The notes: generated by a model from the sequence alone, not told the origin. Counted from the first letter of the stretch, positions 1 to 9,159 are shown. The stretch: DNA of 58,280 bases from Candidatus Gallitreponema excrementavium (GCA_017694795.1 JADIMM010000037.1:1-58280); one strand, 5' to 3'. Translations and numbers: made by a program.

Positions 1-96
1 GTTTCCAAGGCGGAGCACTGGATGAACAATTATCCAAGACGGATTCACGGCGGAAAAACTCCCGCCATGATATATAAAAAATGTTGTAATTTCTGA
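1..96 (+). CDS. C-terminal tail of an IS30-like transposase (partial at left edge)
   Basis: The frame starting at base 1 is open for 31 codons and ends at TGA 94-96. The translated tail contains NNYPRRIHGGKTPAMIY, which matches the closing pattern of DDE integrase-core transposases of the IS30 type, where the end usually reads like N-N-x-P-R-x-x-x-x-x-K-T-P-x-x-x-x. Only this tail lies in the window, so the family call rests on one short motif. It could be the end of a complete insertion sequence or a remnant. Bases 97-179 up to the next gene show no clear terminal inverted repeat by eye. Confidence 0.5.
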   Translation, partial: VSKAEHWMNNYPRRIHGGKTPAMIYKKCCNF

Positions 97-179
97 CAGA
101 AAAGTGGGGAATTATTCTTTACAAGTTACCCTGCAAATGAAAAGTTTTTAGGTTAAAAAACAGGTATTCCCTAATAATT

Positions 180-1040
180 TTATCCCCTGGGAACCTTTGC
201 AGGATCAGTTGGAACACCGTCTTTGTACACCATAAAAATAAGCTGGGATTTATTGCTTTTAGGATCAAAAGTTAACTCTCCAAGGTTAAAACCGAAAGAA
301 ACCTTGTCGCCGGTTTTACATGAAGGAGACTTAATTCCCCCATACACATAAATATACCCATTTGAAGCCTTTACAAAAAGTACATTCCCGTACCCACGGT
401 AATAATTTGCCGAGATTATTGTACCGGACGAAATGCAGCTGACTTTTTCATCTTTCTTCCCTTCCAGAACAACGCCGTATAATTTACCGGTCATATAAGA
501 CACAACCGGGCTCTTTAAAGGCCAGATTATCCCATTGTCAGTCTGGGCAGGCACTGTATTACCCTCAAAAATTTCTTTCAAGGCGGAATCTTCTTCAAAC
601 GCCACCCCGGAACCGCTCTGGGAAGTCCCCGTCACCCTCTCCACAGGGATGAGAAGAATTTCCCCCGGTTTGATTTTGTCAGTTTCTTTGAGATTATTTG
701 CATTAAGAAAGTCCTGCAATGTCACCCCGTTTGCAAAGGAAATTCCCCAGAGTGTATCCCCTTTTTTTACTGTATATTCTTCAAATGTAGTAACGGTTCC
801 GCTGTTACGTTCTTTAGAATCCGGGATAATGATTTTTTGCCCCAGTCTTAATTTTGTAGGGTCTTTGATTTTATTCACCCGTATTATCTCATCAAGAGAA
901 ACCCCATATCTTTTTGAAAGGCTGTAAAGGGTTTCTCCTTTCTCAAGTTCATGAACAGTCTCACCAAAAGAGAAAACCATAAAAAATAAAAAAACAGCTA
1001 TACAAACCAGCTTAATTCTTTTTTTTGTAAAAAAATCCAT
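180..1040 (-). CDS. Exported LysM protein with degenerate M23/LytM-like domain
   Basis: Predicted envelope protein of 286 residues. A signal peptide is followed by two LysM repeats (about residues 30-75 and 85-130; each has the Y-x-V/L-x-x-G-x-T-L-x-x-I/L pattern and ends in PG/GQ-x-I-x-IP), which bind peptidoglycan. The C-terminal part (about 175-286) follows the layout of M23/LytM endopeptidases (GTIISA, YGNVLFVKASNGYIYVYGG, VGD-like turn) but lacks the zinc ligands: the usual YAHL is YVYGG and the HLHFE strand is SQLIFMV. It is therefore probably a non-catalytic domain, like those of EnvC or NlpD that activate amidases; that role is inferred. The start is ATG 1040, since the longer frame begins at TTG 1070. 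It lies 35 bases after rluB and is the last gene of the recA operon. Confidence 0.8.
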   Translation of the reverse strand: MDFFTKKRIKLVCIAVFLFFMVFSFGETVHELEKGETLYSLSKRYGVSLDEIIRVNKIKDPTKLRLGQKIIIPDSKERNSGTVTTFEEYTVKKGDTLWGISFANGVTLQDFLNANNLKETDKIKPGEILLIPVERVTGTSQSGSGVAFEEDSALKEIFEGNTVPAQTDNGIIWPLKSPVVSYMTGKLYGVVLEGKKDEKVSCISSGTIISANYYRGYGNVLFVKASNGYIYVYGGIKSPSCKTGDKVSFGFNLGELTFDPKSNKSQLIFMVYKDGVPTDPAKVPRG

Positions 1041-1075
1041 AGTCTCTTTAATTTTCGGAACAAAAAGCAAAAAAA

Positions 1076-1801
1076 TTAATTTTTACTTTTTGTAAGCTCT
1101 GCAATTTCCAAGTTATTTAATTCACGGAACTTACCGGGTGTCAGCCCTTGTAAATCCACAGGTCCTAATCTGGTTCTCAAAAGTTTTTTTATCCTTATGT
1201 TAAAAGCAGAAAGCATATTTCTTATTTCCCGGTTTTTGCCCTCTATAAGGACGACTTTCAGCTTTCTTGATGACACCCTTTGTGCCGAATAAGCCTTGTA
1301 AAAAACCCCTTCGTACCTTATCCCGGTTTTAAATTTTTCGGCTATATCTTCAGGAAGCATATCCAGGGTGGTAATTTCATACTCTTTTTTAATTCCGGAA
1401 GAAGGATGGGACACAGTCCTTGCAAATTCCCCGTCATTTGTAAAGAGCAGAACCCCGGAAGAAAACATATCAAGCCTGCCTACATTGTATAACCGTTCTT
1501 TAAAAAAAGGTTTCAGTAAATCAACAGCCAAAGCCCTGCCCTTTTCATCCGCAAGGGAGGACACACAACCTTCGGGTTTATATAAAACAAGGTAATGTTT
1601 TTTTTCCTCCGGGAAAACCTCCCTTCCGTCCACTGTTATACACTGGGAGGGGGAAACCTTTGTTCCCAGCGTCTGTACAACCTCCCCGTCAACTGCAACC
1701 CGGCCTTCTAAAATCAATTTTTCGCAGGCCCTCCTGCTTGCAACACCGGAATGGGCAAGGTAAACCTGCAGCCTCTGTAAATCCTGTAAATTATCTTGCA
1801 A
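1076..1801 (-). CDS. rluB: Pseudouridine synthase of the RluB/RsuA family
   Basis: Isomerises a uridine in rRNA to pseudouridine; the family member RluB acts on 23S rRNA. An N-terminal S4 RNA-binding domain (LQVYLAHSGVASRRACEKL, then EGRVAVDGEVV) is followed by the catalytic domain with VGRLDMFSSGVLLFTNDGE, where the Asp after the RL pair is the family's catalytic residue, and later GKNREIRNML. The start is uncertain. TTG 1801 places the S4 domain close to the N-terminus and overlaps the end of scpB by about 11 bases, while ATG 1828 and ATG 1849 would add residues inside scpB. Gene order scpA-scpB-rluB is common in many bacteria. The function is secure but the exact target base is not. Confidence 0.85.
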   Translation of the reverse strand: MQDNLQDLQRLQVYLAHSGVASRRACEKLILEGRVAVDGEVVQTLGTKVSPSQCITVDGREVFPEEKKHYLVLYKPEGCVSSLADEKGRALAVDLLKPFFKERLYNVGRLDMFSSGVLLFTNDGEFARTVSHPSSGIKKEYEITTLDMLPEDIAEKFKTGIRYEGVFYKAYSAQRVSSRKLKVVLIEGKNREIRNMLSAFNIRIKKLLRTRLGPVDLQGLTPGKFRELNNLEIAELTKSKN

Positions 1802-2336
1802 GCTCAAATCTTTCACTCTCTGTTTCATCAAGTTTGGGCAGATCTGCAATAGTATTCAGGCGGAAAAATTTAAGGAATTCCTTTGTTGTCCCGTACTGCA
1901 CAGGCTTTCCGGGAACATCTTTTTTGCCAACTTCTTTAATAAGTTCCCTGTCCAAAAGAAGCCTGATCATGTTATCAGCAGAAACACCCCTTATCTGTTC
2001 AATTTCACTGCGGGTGATAGGCTGGGAATAGGCTATTATGGAAAGGGTTTCCATTGCCGCCTTTGAAAGTTTGTTTTCGTTCCGCTTGCCATACCGTTCT
2101 TTGAGACAATCCCAGTATTCTTTTTTGGGACTGATAACCCAGCCTCCCGAAATCTGTATAAGCTCCACACCGCTGTCAGGGGACTGGTATTTTTCCTTTA
2201 ATTTTTCCAAGGTCTGCTCAACAAGTTCTTTGGAAAGTCCGGTAATCCTTACCAGGGAAGCCTCATCCAAAGGCTCTGTTTCCAGGTAAAAAACCGCTTC
2301 CAATAATGCTGTTTCCTTATCCAACTGTAACTCCAT
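1791..2336 (-). CDS. scpB: Segregation and condensation protein B
   Basis: Partner of ScpA and SMC in the bacterial condensin-like complex that compacts and separates chromosomes. The 181-residue length fits the family. Typical winged-helix segments are seen: an N-terminal ALLEAVFYLETEPLDEASL helix, ALSIIAYSQPITRSEIEQIRG-type second winged helix (here ETLSIIAYSQPITRSEIEQI) and GRPVQYGTT-like strand (PGKPVQYGTTKEFL). The ATG overlaps the last 20 bases of scpA, and a GAGG ribosome-binding site lies inside the scpA end, so translation is probably coupled. No smc gene is in the window. Confidence 0.93.
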   Translation of the reverse strand: MELQLDKETALLEAVFYLETEPLDEASLVRITGLSKELVEQTLEKLKEKYQSPDSGVELIQISGGWVISPKKEYWDCLKERYGKRNENKLSKAAMETLSIIAYSQPITRSEIEQIRGVSADNMIRLLLDRELIKEVGKKDVPGKPVQYGTTKEFLKFFRLNTIADLPKLDETESERFELAR

Positions 2337-3132
2337 CTTTAATTTCCTCTACAAGGGCTGCCCGTTTTTCTTCCGTAGATTCTACGGGACAGATTTTTAT
2401 ATCCCCGAACATACGGTTTTGGAACACAATAACCATTTTAAACTTGACAGCTTCCAGCAAAGCCATAAAAGCACAAACAACATCCAAAAGTTTACCTTCG
2501 GAACCAATCAAATCCGTAAAAAAACAGTATTTTTTTTCGTTGAGAAGTTCGTGCATCAAGGTTATTTTATCATCTATTGAAACATCTTCGTGGATATTCA
2601 GGATACGCTCAGCAGAATAATTGGACATTATCCTGCTGAAAGTCCGGCATAAATCCCAAGTATCGACTTTTTCCCACATAGACTCTTCTTCGAAAGGAAG
2701 GGAATGCTGTATCTTCTTACGCTCAAAAACCCATTCAGATTCAAATTCCTTTTCTTCCATAAGGTCTGAGAGTTTTTTGAATTTCTGATATTCAATGAGT
2801 TTGTCCACAAGTTCCTGCCGAGGGTCTTCGATTTCGTCCTCAAGGTTCATTTCCACCGGCAAAAGCATATTTGACTTTATATACAAAAGGGTTGCTGCCA
2901 TATTATAAAACTCCGTCAAATCCCCCAGATCTGCCGAAACATTGTACTCAAGATACTTTATATATTGCTCCGTTATGGACGCTATCGGAATATCATAAAT
3001 ATTTACATCGTTCTTTTTTATGAGGCACAAAAGCAAATCCAAAGGCCCGTCAAAATCGTTCAACCTGAAACGGGTTTTTTCTTTTTTTTCCGGGGTGGAA
3101 GACTCCAGCTTAAATTCATTTTCTTCTGCCAT
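2317..3132 (-). CDS. scpA: Segregation and condensation protein A
   Basis: Kleisin subunit that bridges SMC heads in the condensin-like complex. The protein has 271 residues. The N-terminal kleisin signature is clear: RLNDFDGPLDLLLCLIKKND (Phe-Asp-Gly-Pro-Leu-Asp-Leu-Leu-Leu), then IYDIPIASITEQYIKYLE and LTEFYNMAATLLYIKSNMLLP. The C-terminus keeps the winged-helix pattern with VVCAFMALLEAVKFKMV. The start ATG at 3132 has a GGAG site nine bases upstream and sits one base after the folK stop codon, so the genes are co-transcribed and probably coupled. Confidence 0.95.
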   Translation of the reverse strand: MAEENEFKLESSTPEKKEKTRFRLNDFDGPLDLLLCLIKKNDVNIYDIPIASITEQYIKYLEYNVSADLGDLTEFYNMAATLLYIKSNMLLPVEMNLEDEIEDPRQELVDKLIEYQKFKKLSDLMEEKEFESEWVFERKKIQHSLPFEEESMWEKVDTWDLCRTFSRIMSNYSAERILNIHEDVSIDDKITLMHELLNEKKYCFFTDLIGSEGKLLDVVCAFMALLEAVKFKMVIVFQNRMFGDIKICPVESTEEKRAALVEEIKDGVTVG

Positions 3133-3133
3133 A

Positions 3134-3682
3134 TTATCTCCAGTTTTCTACAGAATACACCACACCGTCCAGAGTTCCCAGGTTTTCAAGGAATTCCCTG
3201 TAAGGCCGTCCTGTATGTACATCGGCACAATCCGGTAAAATCTCCAGTAAAGGTTTTAACACAAAGGCCCTTTCTTTTATCCTTTCATGGGGAATAACCA
3301 GATGCTTTGTGGCAAGCACCCTGTTACCAAAAAGTTCGATATCTATATCCAGTGTCCTGGGGCCGTTCCTTTCTTCATTTTTACGGTTTCTGCCGAATTT
3401 TTTTTCTACAGAATGGATAAATCTTAACAAAGACCTGGGACTTCCATTGTAATATCCGCAGCAAACCCCGTTATAAAAAGGGCTTTGATTTTCATAGTAC
3501 ATTGGAGCTGTAACATAGCAGGAAGAAAGCCTGAAAGACGACAGTTCCTTCTCTAAGCATTCAACGGCTTCTAAAATTGTCTCTTTGGGACTCAGTTTCA
3601 GGCCATCTTCTTTTTCAAAGGCTTTGTTTGCCCCCAGTCCCAATACTGCAAGTTCAGAACAAGGCTTCTTCAGGAGAAACAT
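3134..3682 (-). CDS. folK: 2-amino-4-hydroxy-6-hydroxymethyldihydropteridine pyrophosphokinase
   Basis: Transfers pyrophosphate from ATP to 6-hydroxymethyl-7,8-dihydropterin in folate synthesis. Family motifs are present in order: [10 protein letters not shown] near the N-terminus, [10 protein letters not shown], the RxxR-type region ([21 protein letters not shown], containing the TLDIDIE signature with metal-binding Asp residues) and [17 protein letters not shown]. The 182-residue length is slightly above usual. The start overlaps the 3' end of recA by 29 bases with a GGAGG site inside recA. A folC gene for a later step lies far off, at 34.2 kb. Confidence 0.92.
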   Translation of the reverse strand: MFLLKKPCSELAVLGLGANKAFEKEDGLKLSPKETILEAVECLEKELSSFRLSSCYVTAPMYYENQSPFYNGVCCGYYNGSPRSLLRFIHSVEKKFGRNRKNEERNGPRTLDIDIELFGNRVLATKHLVIPHERIKERAFVLKPLLEILPDCADVHTGRPYREFLENLGTLDGVVYSVENWR

Positions 3683-4832
3683 CCCTTACAGGTCCTCCCT
3701 GTGTTTTTTGCCCATTTCTTTCCGTGGAAGAAGTTTTCTTTTCAGCCGGGATTCCGGATAAATCATCCCCGGACTTTCCTGAATCTTTCGCCTTTACCAC
3801 AAGCTTTTGTCCGGGAAACAGTTTTTCCCGTATCTGTTTTTCTAGTTTAGCCGCTATATCAGGATGTTGCTCCAAAAAAGCAATGGCATTATCCCGGCCC
3901 TGCCCAATTTTTTCCTCATTATAGGCAAACCAAGCCCCTCTTTTGTCTACAAGCTCGTGCTTTACCGCAGAATCGAGGAGACTTCCCATATAAGAAATTC
4001 CCTTCCCGAAAATAATATCCATTTCCACCTTTCTAAAAGGAGGTGCAACTTTATTTTTTACAACTTTCACCCTGACTTTATTTCCGACTGCCTCATCGGA
4101 ACCTTTATCAAAGGTTTCAACCTTTCTTACTTCAAGCCGAACAGAAGAATAGAATTTAAGGGCATTTCCACCGGTAGTAGTTTCCGGATTACCAAACATT
4201 ACCCCTATCTTCATCCTTATCTGGTTAATAAAAACAAGGATAGAATTTGACTTACCTATAGTTGCTGTAAGTTTCCTCAAAGCCTGGCTCATCAGCCGGG
4301 CCTGAAGCCCCATGTGGGAATCCCCCATATCCCCTTCGATTTCAGCCTGGGGAGTAAGGGCTGCAACAGAGTCCACAACTATAATATCCACTGCACCGGA
4401 CCGGACAAGGCTTTCTGCAATTTCCAAAGCCTGCTCACCGGTATCCGGCTGGGAAACCCAAAGCTCGTCAATATTCACCCCCAGGTTTTTGGCATAAACC
4501 GGGTCCAGTGCGTGTTCTGCATCAATAAAGGCTGCAATTCCTCCCAATTTCTGGGCCTCTGCTATGGCATGAAGGGCTATTGTTGTTTTACCGGAAGATT
4601 CCGGCCCGTAAATTTCGATAATACGTCCCCTGGGATACCCGCCGATTCCCAGAGCCTCATCCAGCAGAATAGAACCGGAAGGGATAACATCGATTCCTGC
4701 CGCATTGGCGGCTGTTCCAAGTTTCATAAGAGAACCTTGCCCAAACTGTTTTTCAATCTGAAGTCTTGCGGCTTCCAAAGCCTTCAATTTTTCATCAACT
4801 CCAGACGGCATTTCATTTGTAACCTTTGCCAT
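3654..4832 (-). CDS. recA: Recombinase A
   Basis: DNA-dependent ATPase for homologous recombination and the SOS response. The protein has 392 residues. Walker A is GPESSGKTT (about residues 75-83), Walker B is [10 protein letters not shown], and the L2 region reads [21 protein letters not shown] glutamine-rich MAW-type region and a charged, low-complexity C-terminus follow (FPGQKLV, then Ser/Lys/Glu-rich sequence). A strong ribosome-binding site, GGAGG, lies seven bases upstream of the ATG. On the reverse strand TTACGC and TATAAG hexamers spaced by 18 bases lie just upstream and could form the promoter. It is the first gene of a leftward operon. No SOS box of a known type was recognised. Confidence 0.98.
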   Translation of the reverse strand: MAKVTNEMPSGVDEKLKALEAARLQIEKQFGQGSLMKLGTAANAAGIDVIPSGSILLDEALGIGGYPRGRIIEIYGPESSGKTTIALHAIAEAQKLGGIAAFIDAEHALDPVYAKNLGVNIDELWVSQPDTGEQALEIAESLVRSGAVDIIVVDSVAALTPQAEIEGDMGDSHMGLQARLMSQALRKLTATIGKSNSILVFINQIRMKIGVMFGNPETTTGGNALKFYSSVRLEVRKVETFDKGSDEAVGNKVRVKVVKNKVAPPFRKVEMDIIFGKGISYMGSLLDSAVKHELVDKRGAWFAYNEEKIGQGRDNAIAFLEQHPDIAAKLEKQIREKLFPGQKLVVKAKDSGKSGDDLSGIPAEKKTSSTERNGQKTQGGPVRDVSPEEALF

Positions 4833-4950
4833 TTACAATCCTCCTATATACTCCTTATAGCTAATTTTATTCAAATTGCGTAAAAAAATATATAATTTTT
4901 TTGAAAATAATTCTATATTTTTTTTAAAAGTAGGATTATCCTTTAAAAGT

Positions 4951-6066
4951 ATGAAAAACTCCTTTGTTATTATGTCAACCCGTTCAATGACAACTTATGC
5001 AAAATCAGTTGCCGATATCTTAAAAAAAATGCCCTGTTTTTCTAAATTAAAGGATTTTGACCTTACGGGAGCCCTTTCCGTAATGCAGTTTTCTGACGGC
5101 GAAATGGAAGTTGTCCTTAACACTTCCATAAGGGGAAAGGATGTTTTTCTTTTTACCAATGCCGCCGGCAAAAGGGAAGAACTGGAAATACACGAGGCAA
5201 AAATTGAGCTTTACCACACAATCGATGTTTTAAGGCGTTCCCAGGCAAAGTCCATTACAGTTTTTGAACCCTATGTTTCTTCAAGCCGTTCAGACAGGAC
5301 TACCAGAAGGAATTCCGTAGGTTTCTGGCTCCATTACAAGATTCTTTCATCGATTGGAATGAACCACCTTATAACATACCAGCTGCACAGTGACAAATCA
5401 AAGACAATATTTGACCCTATTTCCTGTGCAATTGATGATATAAAAGCCTCCACACTGATAAAAAAATATATATGCGATAAATTTATTAAAACAACAGAGT
5501 ATCTTGAATCAGTGGTAAGAAACCAGTGGATGTTCTGTTCTGTAGATGCAGGCGGTGAAAAGCTGGCAAGAGGTTTTGCACAAGCCTTCGGAACCCAACT
5601 GGTGGTAGCACACAAACAAAGGAATTACACAAAAGCAAATACCATAGAATCAATAAACCTTTTAACAGCTGTACCTCTCGAGGCAAAAAACATCTGGATT
5701 GTTGATGACATGGTGGATACCGGGGGCTCCGTTTATGAGCTTATCAAGAAGCTTTCTACCAGAAAACCTAAGGAAATAAACCTTGCCATTGTGCATCCTG
5801 TTTTTTCAGGTCCTGCTGTGGAACGGCTTAAAGAGCTTACAGAGTCGGGGATTCTTAACAATCTTCTGGTTTGCGATACAATTCCCTGCCCTGAAGCTGA
5901 AAGACAGATTAAAAATCTGCATATTGTTTCGTCTGAACAGCTAAGTTCGGAAGTCATAGCATCAATAATCACCAATTCTTCCATGGCAGAGCTTTTGAAG
6001 CCTTTTATTCCCGAAAAATATCTGACGGACAAGGAATACTACAAAACAAATTTCTCAGATTTCTGA
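4951..6066 (+). CDS. prs: Divergent ribose-phosphate pyrophosphokinase
   Basis: Predicted to make PRPP from ribose 5-phosphate and ATP. Seen: the PRPP-binding loop IWIVDDMVDTGGSV (about residues 246-260) and the N-terminal half of the family (FSDGEMEV, IRGKDVFLF, IDVLRRSQAKSITVFEPY). Usual signature blocks are changed: PYFGYARQDR appears as PYVSSSRSDR, and the catalytic LHAxQ block appears as LHSDKSK, so the His is kept but its surroundings are not. The protein is about 370 residues, longer than the usual 310-320. The start is uncertain: ATG 4951 or 4972 fit better than the longer frame from 4876, which runs through AT-rich promoter-like sequence. It diverges from recA and its 3' end overlaps the converging TPR gene by 12 bases. 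Confidence 0.8.
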   Translation: MKNSFVIMSTRSMTTYAKSVADILKKMPCFSKLKDFDLTGALSVMQFSDGEMEVVLNTSIRGKDVFLFTNAAGKREELEIHEAKIELYHTIDVLRRSQAKSITVFEPYVSSSRSDRTTRRNSVGFWLHYKILSSIGMNHLITYQLHSDKSKTIFDPISCAIDDIKASTLIKKYICDKFIKTTEYLESVVRNQWMFCSVDAGGEKLARGFAQAFGTQLVVAHKQRNYTKANTIESINLLTAVPLEAKNIWIVDDMVDTGGSVYELIKKLSTRKPKEINLAIVHPVFSGPAVERLKELTESGILNNLLVCDTIPCPEAERQIKNLHIVSSEQLSSEVIASIITNSSMAELLKPFIPEKYLTDKEYYKTNFSDF

Positions 6067-7164
6067 TTTTATATTCTGGTAAAGGGAAACACAGTCCAAA
6101 GAAACCCTGGAATCACGGATTTTCACCCTTCCTAAGACTGTAACAGGCAGCTTCGGATCTATTTCAAAGCTGAGTGCCTCGGCCTTAATTTCCATAGGAA
6201 CAATTCCTTCCACCCTGTGCTTGGTATCATACCCCACAAGAAGGTCTGCCGTCGTGAGGTTTTCGTACTCTTTTATATTGGCAAGCGTTCCTTTCCACTG
6301 GACATAACAGTCTATATAGAGATAAGGCTCCTTTTGTATCTGGGACAGGCTGTAGTTATCTGAAATTGTATCAAATGCAGGAACTTCCATATAGTCCATA
6401 AGAATCCTGGCATTTTTCTTTACCTTGTACACCGCATTGGAATAAAGAATCCGGTTGATTTCCACCTGTGCAGCATTATCCCTGTATTCCTGAAAATACT
6501 TCAGGGCAAGATTATAGCTTTCTTCCAGCTCTTCCTCTGTTAAAATATACCGGAACGTACCGGTACTGTCAAAAAGCTCATTGTCACCGTCAAAGGCAAG
6601 CTCAAGGCTCTCCAAATCCGCCCGGGGAGGAAGCTGTTCTTTTACTTTCATTCTTCCGGTAAAGAAAACCACGCCTCCTATGGCGGATAAAAGCAGCAAA
6701 ACGACAATTACACGGAACCAGGGTCTGCTTGTTACAGCAAACTTGAATTTAAGCACTGGGAAAAACTCCTTCAACCTTCCGCTGTCAACAAAGCGGAGAA
6801 GCTCTTCCTGTGTTCCGTGCTTTTTTAAAAAATTCAGGGCTTTCAAGGCTGTTTTATCTCCCGGTCTGTAATCCAAAACCTCGAGATAGTTTTCAAGGGC
6901 CATGGGTACATTCTGCCTGTTAAGGTTAAGAGCAGCCATACCCAAAAGCAAATCTGGGTCTCTGGATTTGATTGCCTTTGCACGCTGGTAATAAGCCTTT
7001 GCACCCTGGTAATCCCTGTCATAAAGACAGGCTGTACCCAAAAGATAAAAAAAATGAAAACTCTCCCTATACTGGATTACTTTTCCTTCCAAAAGATTTT
7101 TTGCCTTGCCATACTCTTTTTTTGAAAGCAAAAATTCAGCCTGTTCAATGAAAGTCCTAGCCAT
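6055..7164 (-). CDS. Membrane-anchored TPR protein
   Basis: Unknown function. Residues 1-130 form TPR-like helical pairs (FLLSKKEYGKAKNLLEG, LYDRDYQGAKAYYQRAKAI, NVPMALENYLEVLDYRPGD). A hydrophobic segment at about 151-170 (IVVLLLLSAIGGVVFF) anchors it. The remaining 200 residues would lie on the other side of the membrane and show no domain recognised here. The longer frame from 7272 runs back into the upstream gene, so ATG 7164, 16 bases after that gene's stop, was chosen. It follows two exported proteins in the same direction and is probably co-transcribed with them. TPR segments usually mount protein-protein contacts, so a scaffold role in the envelope is possible. Confidence 0.65.
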   Translation of the reverse strand: MARTFIEQAEFLLSKKEYGKAKNLLEGKVIQYRESFHFFYLLGTACLYDRDYQGAKAYYQRAKAIKSRDPDLLLGMAALNLNRQNVPMALENYLEVLDYRPGDKTALKALNFLKKHGTQEELLRFVDSGRLKEFFPVLKFKFAVTSRPWFRVIVVLLLLSAIGGVVFFTGRMKVKEQLPPRADLESLELAFDGDNELFDSTGTFRYILTEEELEESYNLALKYFQEYRDNAAQVEINRILYSNAVYKVKKNARILMDYMEVPAFDTISDNYSLSQIQKEPYLYIDCYVQWKGTLANIKEYENLTTADLLVGYDTKHRVEGIVPMEIKAEALSFEIDPKLPVTVLGRVKIRDSRVSLDCVSLYQNIKSEI

Positions 7165-7180
7165 ATTCCAGAAAAACCTT

Positions 7181-8257
7181 TTACTTTCTTTGTTCCAAAA
7201 TGTTAAGATAGGCTTCCAGTTCAATAAGCTCCGAATTCCGGGCTTCCTGTGGATTATCCAGAAGGTAATCAAGTCTTTCTATTATTTCTTCAACCGTCAT
7301 TGCCGTATAATCCACATAGGATTCCTGACTACTCTGAACAGACACCGGACCGGGATTTACCCCCTGAACCGGAACCGGTACATCGACGGAAGTTTTTACT
7401 TCCCCGGTTTCTACCGGGGCAGGATTTTCAGCAGGTTCCGACTGCCCATAAGTCTCAATTCCGGAACCCGTAAACACCAGGGCAGCCTTGTATTCTTCAT
7501 TCGGCTCCAAAATTTTTGAAGGCCAGTAAAAAGCAACAGCTGAATCATTAACAGAATAAGGCATATAACTGAAGTTTCTTCCCGGCTCAGTAGTAAAATC
7601 CCAATACGCCGAATTCAATCTTTTCCAGTTGGCAAAAACAATCCTTTCAGGGGAATCAAAACCATTCACCTTAAATAAAATCCCCAGGGTACTGTCCCTT
7701 CCCTTTGTAAGCACGTAAGAGTCAAGATAATCACCGGAAATTTCCGTTTCGGAGGAAATTCTCGGATGTCCGTCGGTAGAAAAGTGGACCCCCAGGCCTT
7801 CTCCCAGGTTACTGTCAAAAATAAACCTTAGGGCAACATTGACTCTGGCTTCTACAAGATTCCGGACACGCCAGGTTACATTTACGCCGTCAAATTCACC
7901 GGAGTTTTTTGACTTTACGAGGGTAAAAATCTGGGTAACCAGAACCTCGGGATAGTAATAAGTCAAAACAACCTGATTTTCATCCCCCATCAAATCAGAT
8001 GAAAAATATTTTTTATCCGATACCTTGTAAGCCTTATCCCCGATTCTTACGGTTGTTGTACTGGTAGAAGGGTCTATGGTGGACATTACAGGAACAAATT
8101 TTTCCGTCCCTGGAATTTTACGCTCTATTTCAAAGGTGCAGAGTTCCGGATAAACCGTAACCTTAATGTTGTCCCTGGCAAGCGAAACAGCCCGGGGCCT
8201 GGAATACACACCGAGAAAACACATAAGTAAAAAGGGTATAAAAAGCAGTTTTTTCAT
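7181..8257 (-). CDS. Exported protein of unknown function
   Basis: Not assigned to a known family. A signal peptide (MKKLLFIPFLLMCFLGVYS) precedes a beta-rich region of about 220 residues, with strands such as VVLTYYYPEVLVTQIFTLV and VNVTWRVRNLVEARVNVALRF, then a Pro/Val/Glu-rich linker (about 270-315) and a final helix (MTVEEIIERLDYLL, then ELIELEAYLNILEQ). It is probably periplasmic or surface associated. ATG 8257 has an AGGA site nine bases upstream and lies two bases after the TGA of the preceding gene, which implies coupled translation; TTG 8263 is the alternative. It lies between two TPR proteins, suggesting a shared envelope task. Confidence 0.6.
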   Translation of the reverse strand: MKKLLFIPFLLMCFLGVYSRPRAVSLARDNIKVTVYPELCTFEIERKIPGTEKFVPVMSTIDPSTSTTTVRIGDKAYKVSDKKYFSSDLMGDENQVVLTYYYPEVLVTQIFTLVKSKNSGEFDGVNVTWRVRNLVEARVNVALRFIFDSNLGEGLGVHFSTDGHPRISSETEISGDYLDSYVLTKGRDSTLGILFKVNGFDSPERIVFANWKRLNSAYWDFTTEPGRNFSYMPYSVNDSAVAFYWPSKILEPNEEYKAALVFTGSGIETYGQSEPAENPAPVETGEVKTSVDVPVPVQGVNPGPVSVQSSQESYVDYTAMTVEEIIERLDYLLDNPQEARNSELIELEAYLNILEQRK

Positions 8258-8259
8258 AA

Positions 8260-9159
8260 TCAAGTTCCTGAACCACTATTTTTTATAGTTTCAGCCTTTT
8301 GCTTCAAATCCTGAATCCGTTTTATCAGTTCACTATCAGGAGCTTCAGAATCCCGGGTCATTGACTCCAGTATCGAAGTCAATTCCCCGTTCATAGCCGT
8401 CAAAGTTTCAATTCTGTCAGAAAGCTGGGCATTTTTCTTCTGCTCAGCCAGGAGTTCCGCCTCAGAACTGGCATCCATTTCCTGTATGGTCCCGGAAACC
8501 TTCTTTTGATAGGCATTCAAAGCCTGTTCATAATTTCTCTCCCTGCGGCTGTATTCTTCAATAACTTTCAGGGATTCTTCATGACTCCAACGTAGAATTT
8601 CCAGTAACTCCTCTTCCCTTTCCTTTTGTTCTATAAGCTGTATCTTATAAGAAGAGGCTTCTTTCTTTACACTTAAAGGATATTCAGCAAGAACCTTACG
8701 GTACATCTTTTCTGCCTCGTCAAAACGTCCTAAAAGATATAAATTCTCACCGATCCAGTAAACCGCAGAACTTACATATTCATTTCCGGGATATGAATTG
8801 GCAAAAGTCCCAAGAACAACAATGGAATCATCATACTTACCGCTTAAATGAAGAATCCTTCCTTTCTGATAAAGCATGTCCCCGTACCTTTTGTCCTGGG
8901 GGTAGTTTTCCAAAAAACTGTCTGCATCCCTCAGTGCGGATTTATAATCCCCCATTGCAGTTTCCGCCATAACCAGCCAGTATCCGGCGTCCCCGGAAGC
9001 AGCACCGTTTTCACTGGCTGCCCTCTTAAAGGAAACCACCGCTCCCGCCCAGTCCCCCCTGGAATAAGCCTCCAAACCACGGTTCAAACTGTCCTGTCCG
9101 TACAACAATCCGGAAAATATAAAAAAAACAAAAAGAAGAAAAACAATGTTTTTTTTCAT
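8260..9159 (-). CDS. Exported YbgF/CpoB-like TPR protein with C-terminal coiled coil
   Basis: The signal peptide ends near LLYGQ. TPR-like repeats follow: LEAYSRGDWAGAVVSFKRA, MGDYKSALRDADSFLENYPQD, LSGKYDDSIVVLGTFANSYPG and LLGRFDEAEKMYRKVLAEYPL. The repeat with YP at its end is the form seen in YbgF/CpoB and BamD-type outer-membrane lipoproteins. The last 110 residues are charged and heptad-like (EEELLEILRWSHEESLKV to IQDLKQKAETIKN) and probably coil. In YbgF itself the coil is N-terminal, so the order is reversed and the match is only at fold level. No lipobox Cys is seen. The start is ATG 9159, with GAGAGGAG nine bases upstream. First gene of a three-gene run with the two genes below it. 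Confidence 0.6.
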   Translation of the reverse strand: MKKNIVFLLFVFFIFSGLLYGQDSLNRGLEAYSRGDWAGAVVSFKRAASENGAASGDAGYWLVMAETAMGDYKSALRDADSFLENYPQDKRYGDMLYQKGRILHLSGKYDDSIVVLGTFANSYPGNEYVSSAVYWIGENLYLLGRFDEAEKMYRKVLAEYPLSVKKEASSYKIQLIEQKEREEELLEILRWSHEESLKVIEEYSRRERNYEQALNAYQKKVSGTIQEMDASSEAELLAEQKKNAQLSDRIETLTAMNGELTSILESMTRDSEAPDSELIKRIQDLKQKAETIKNSGSGT

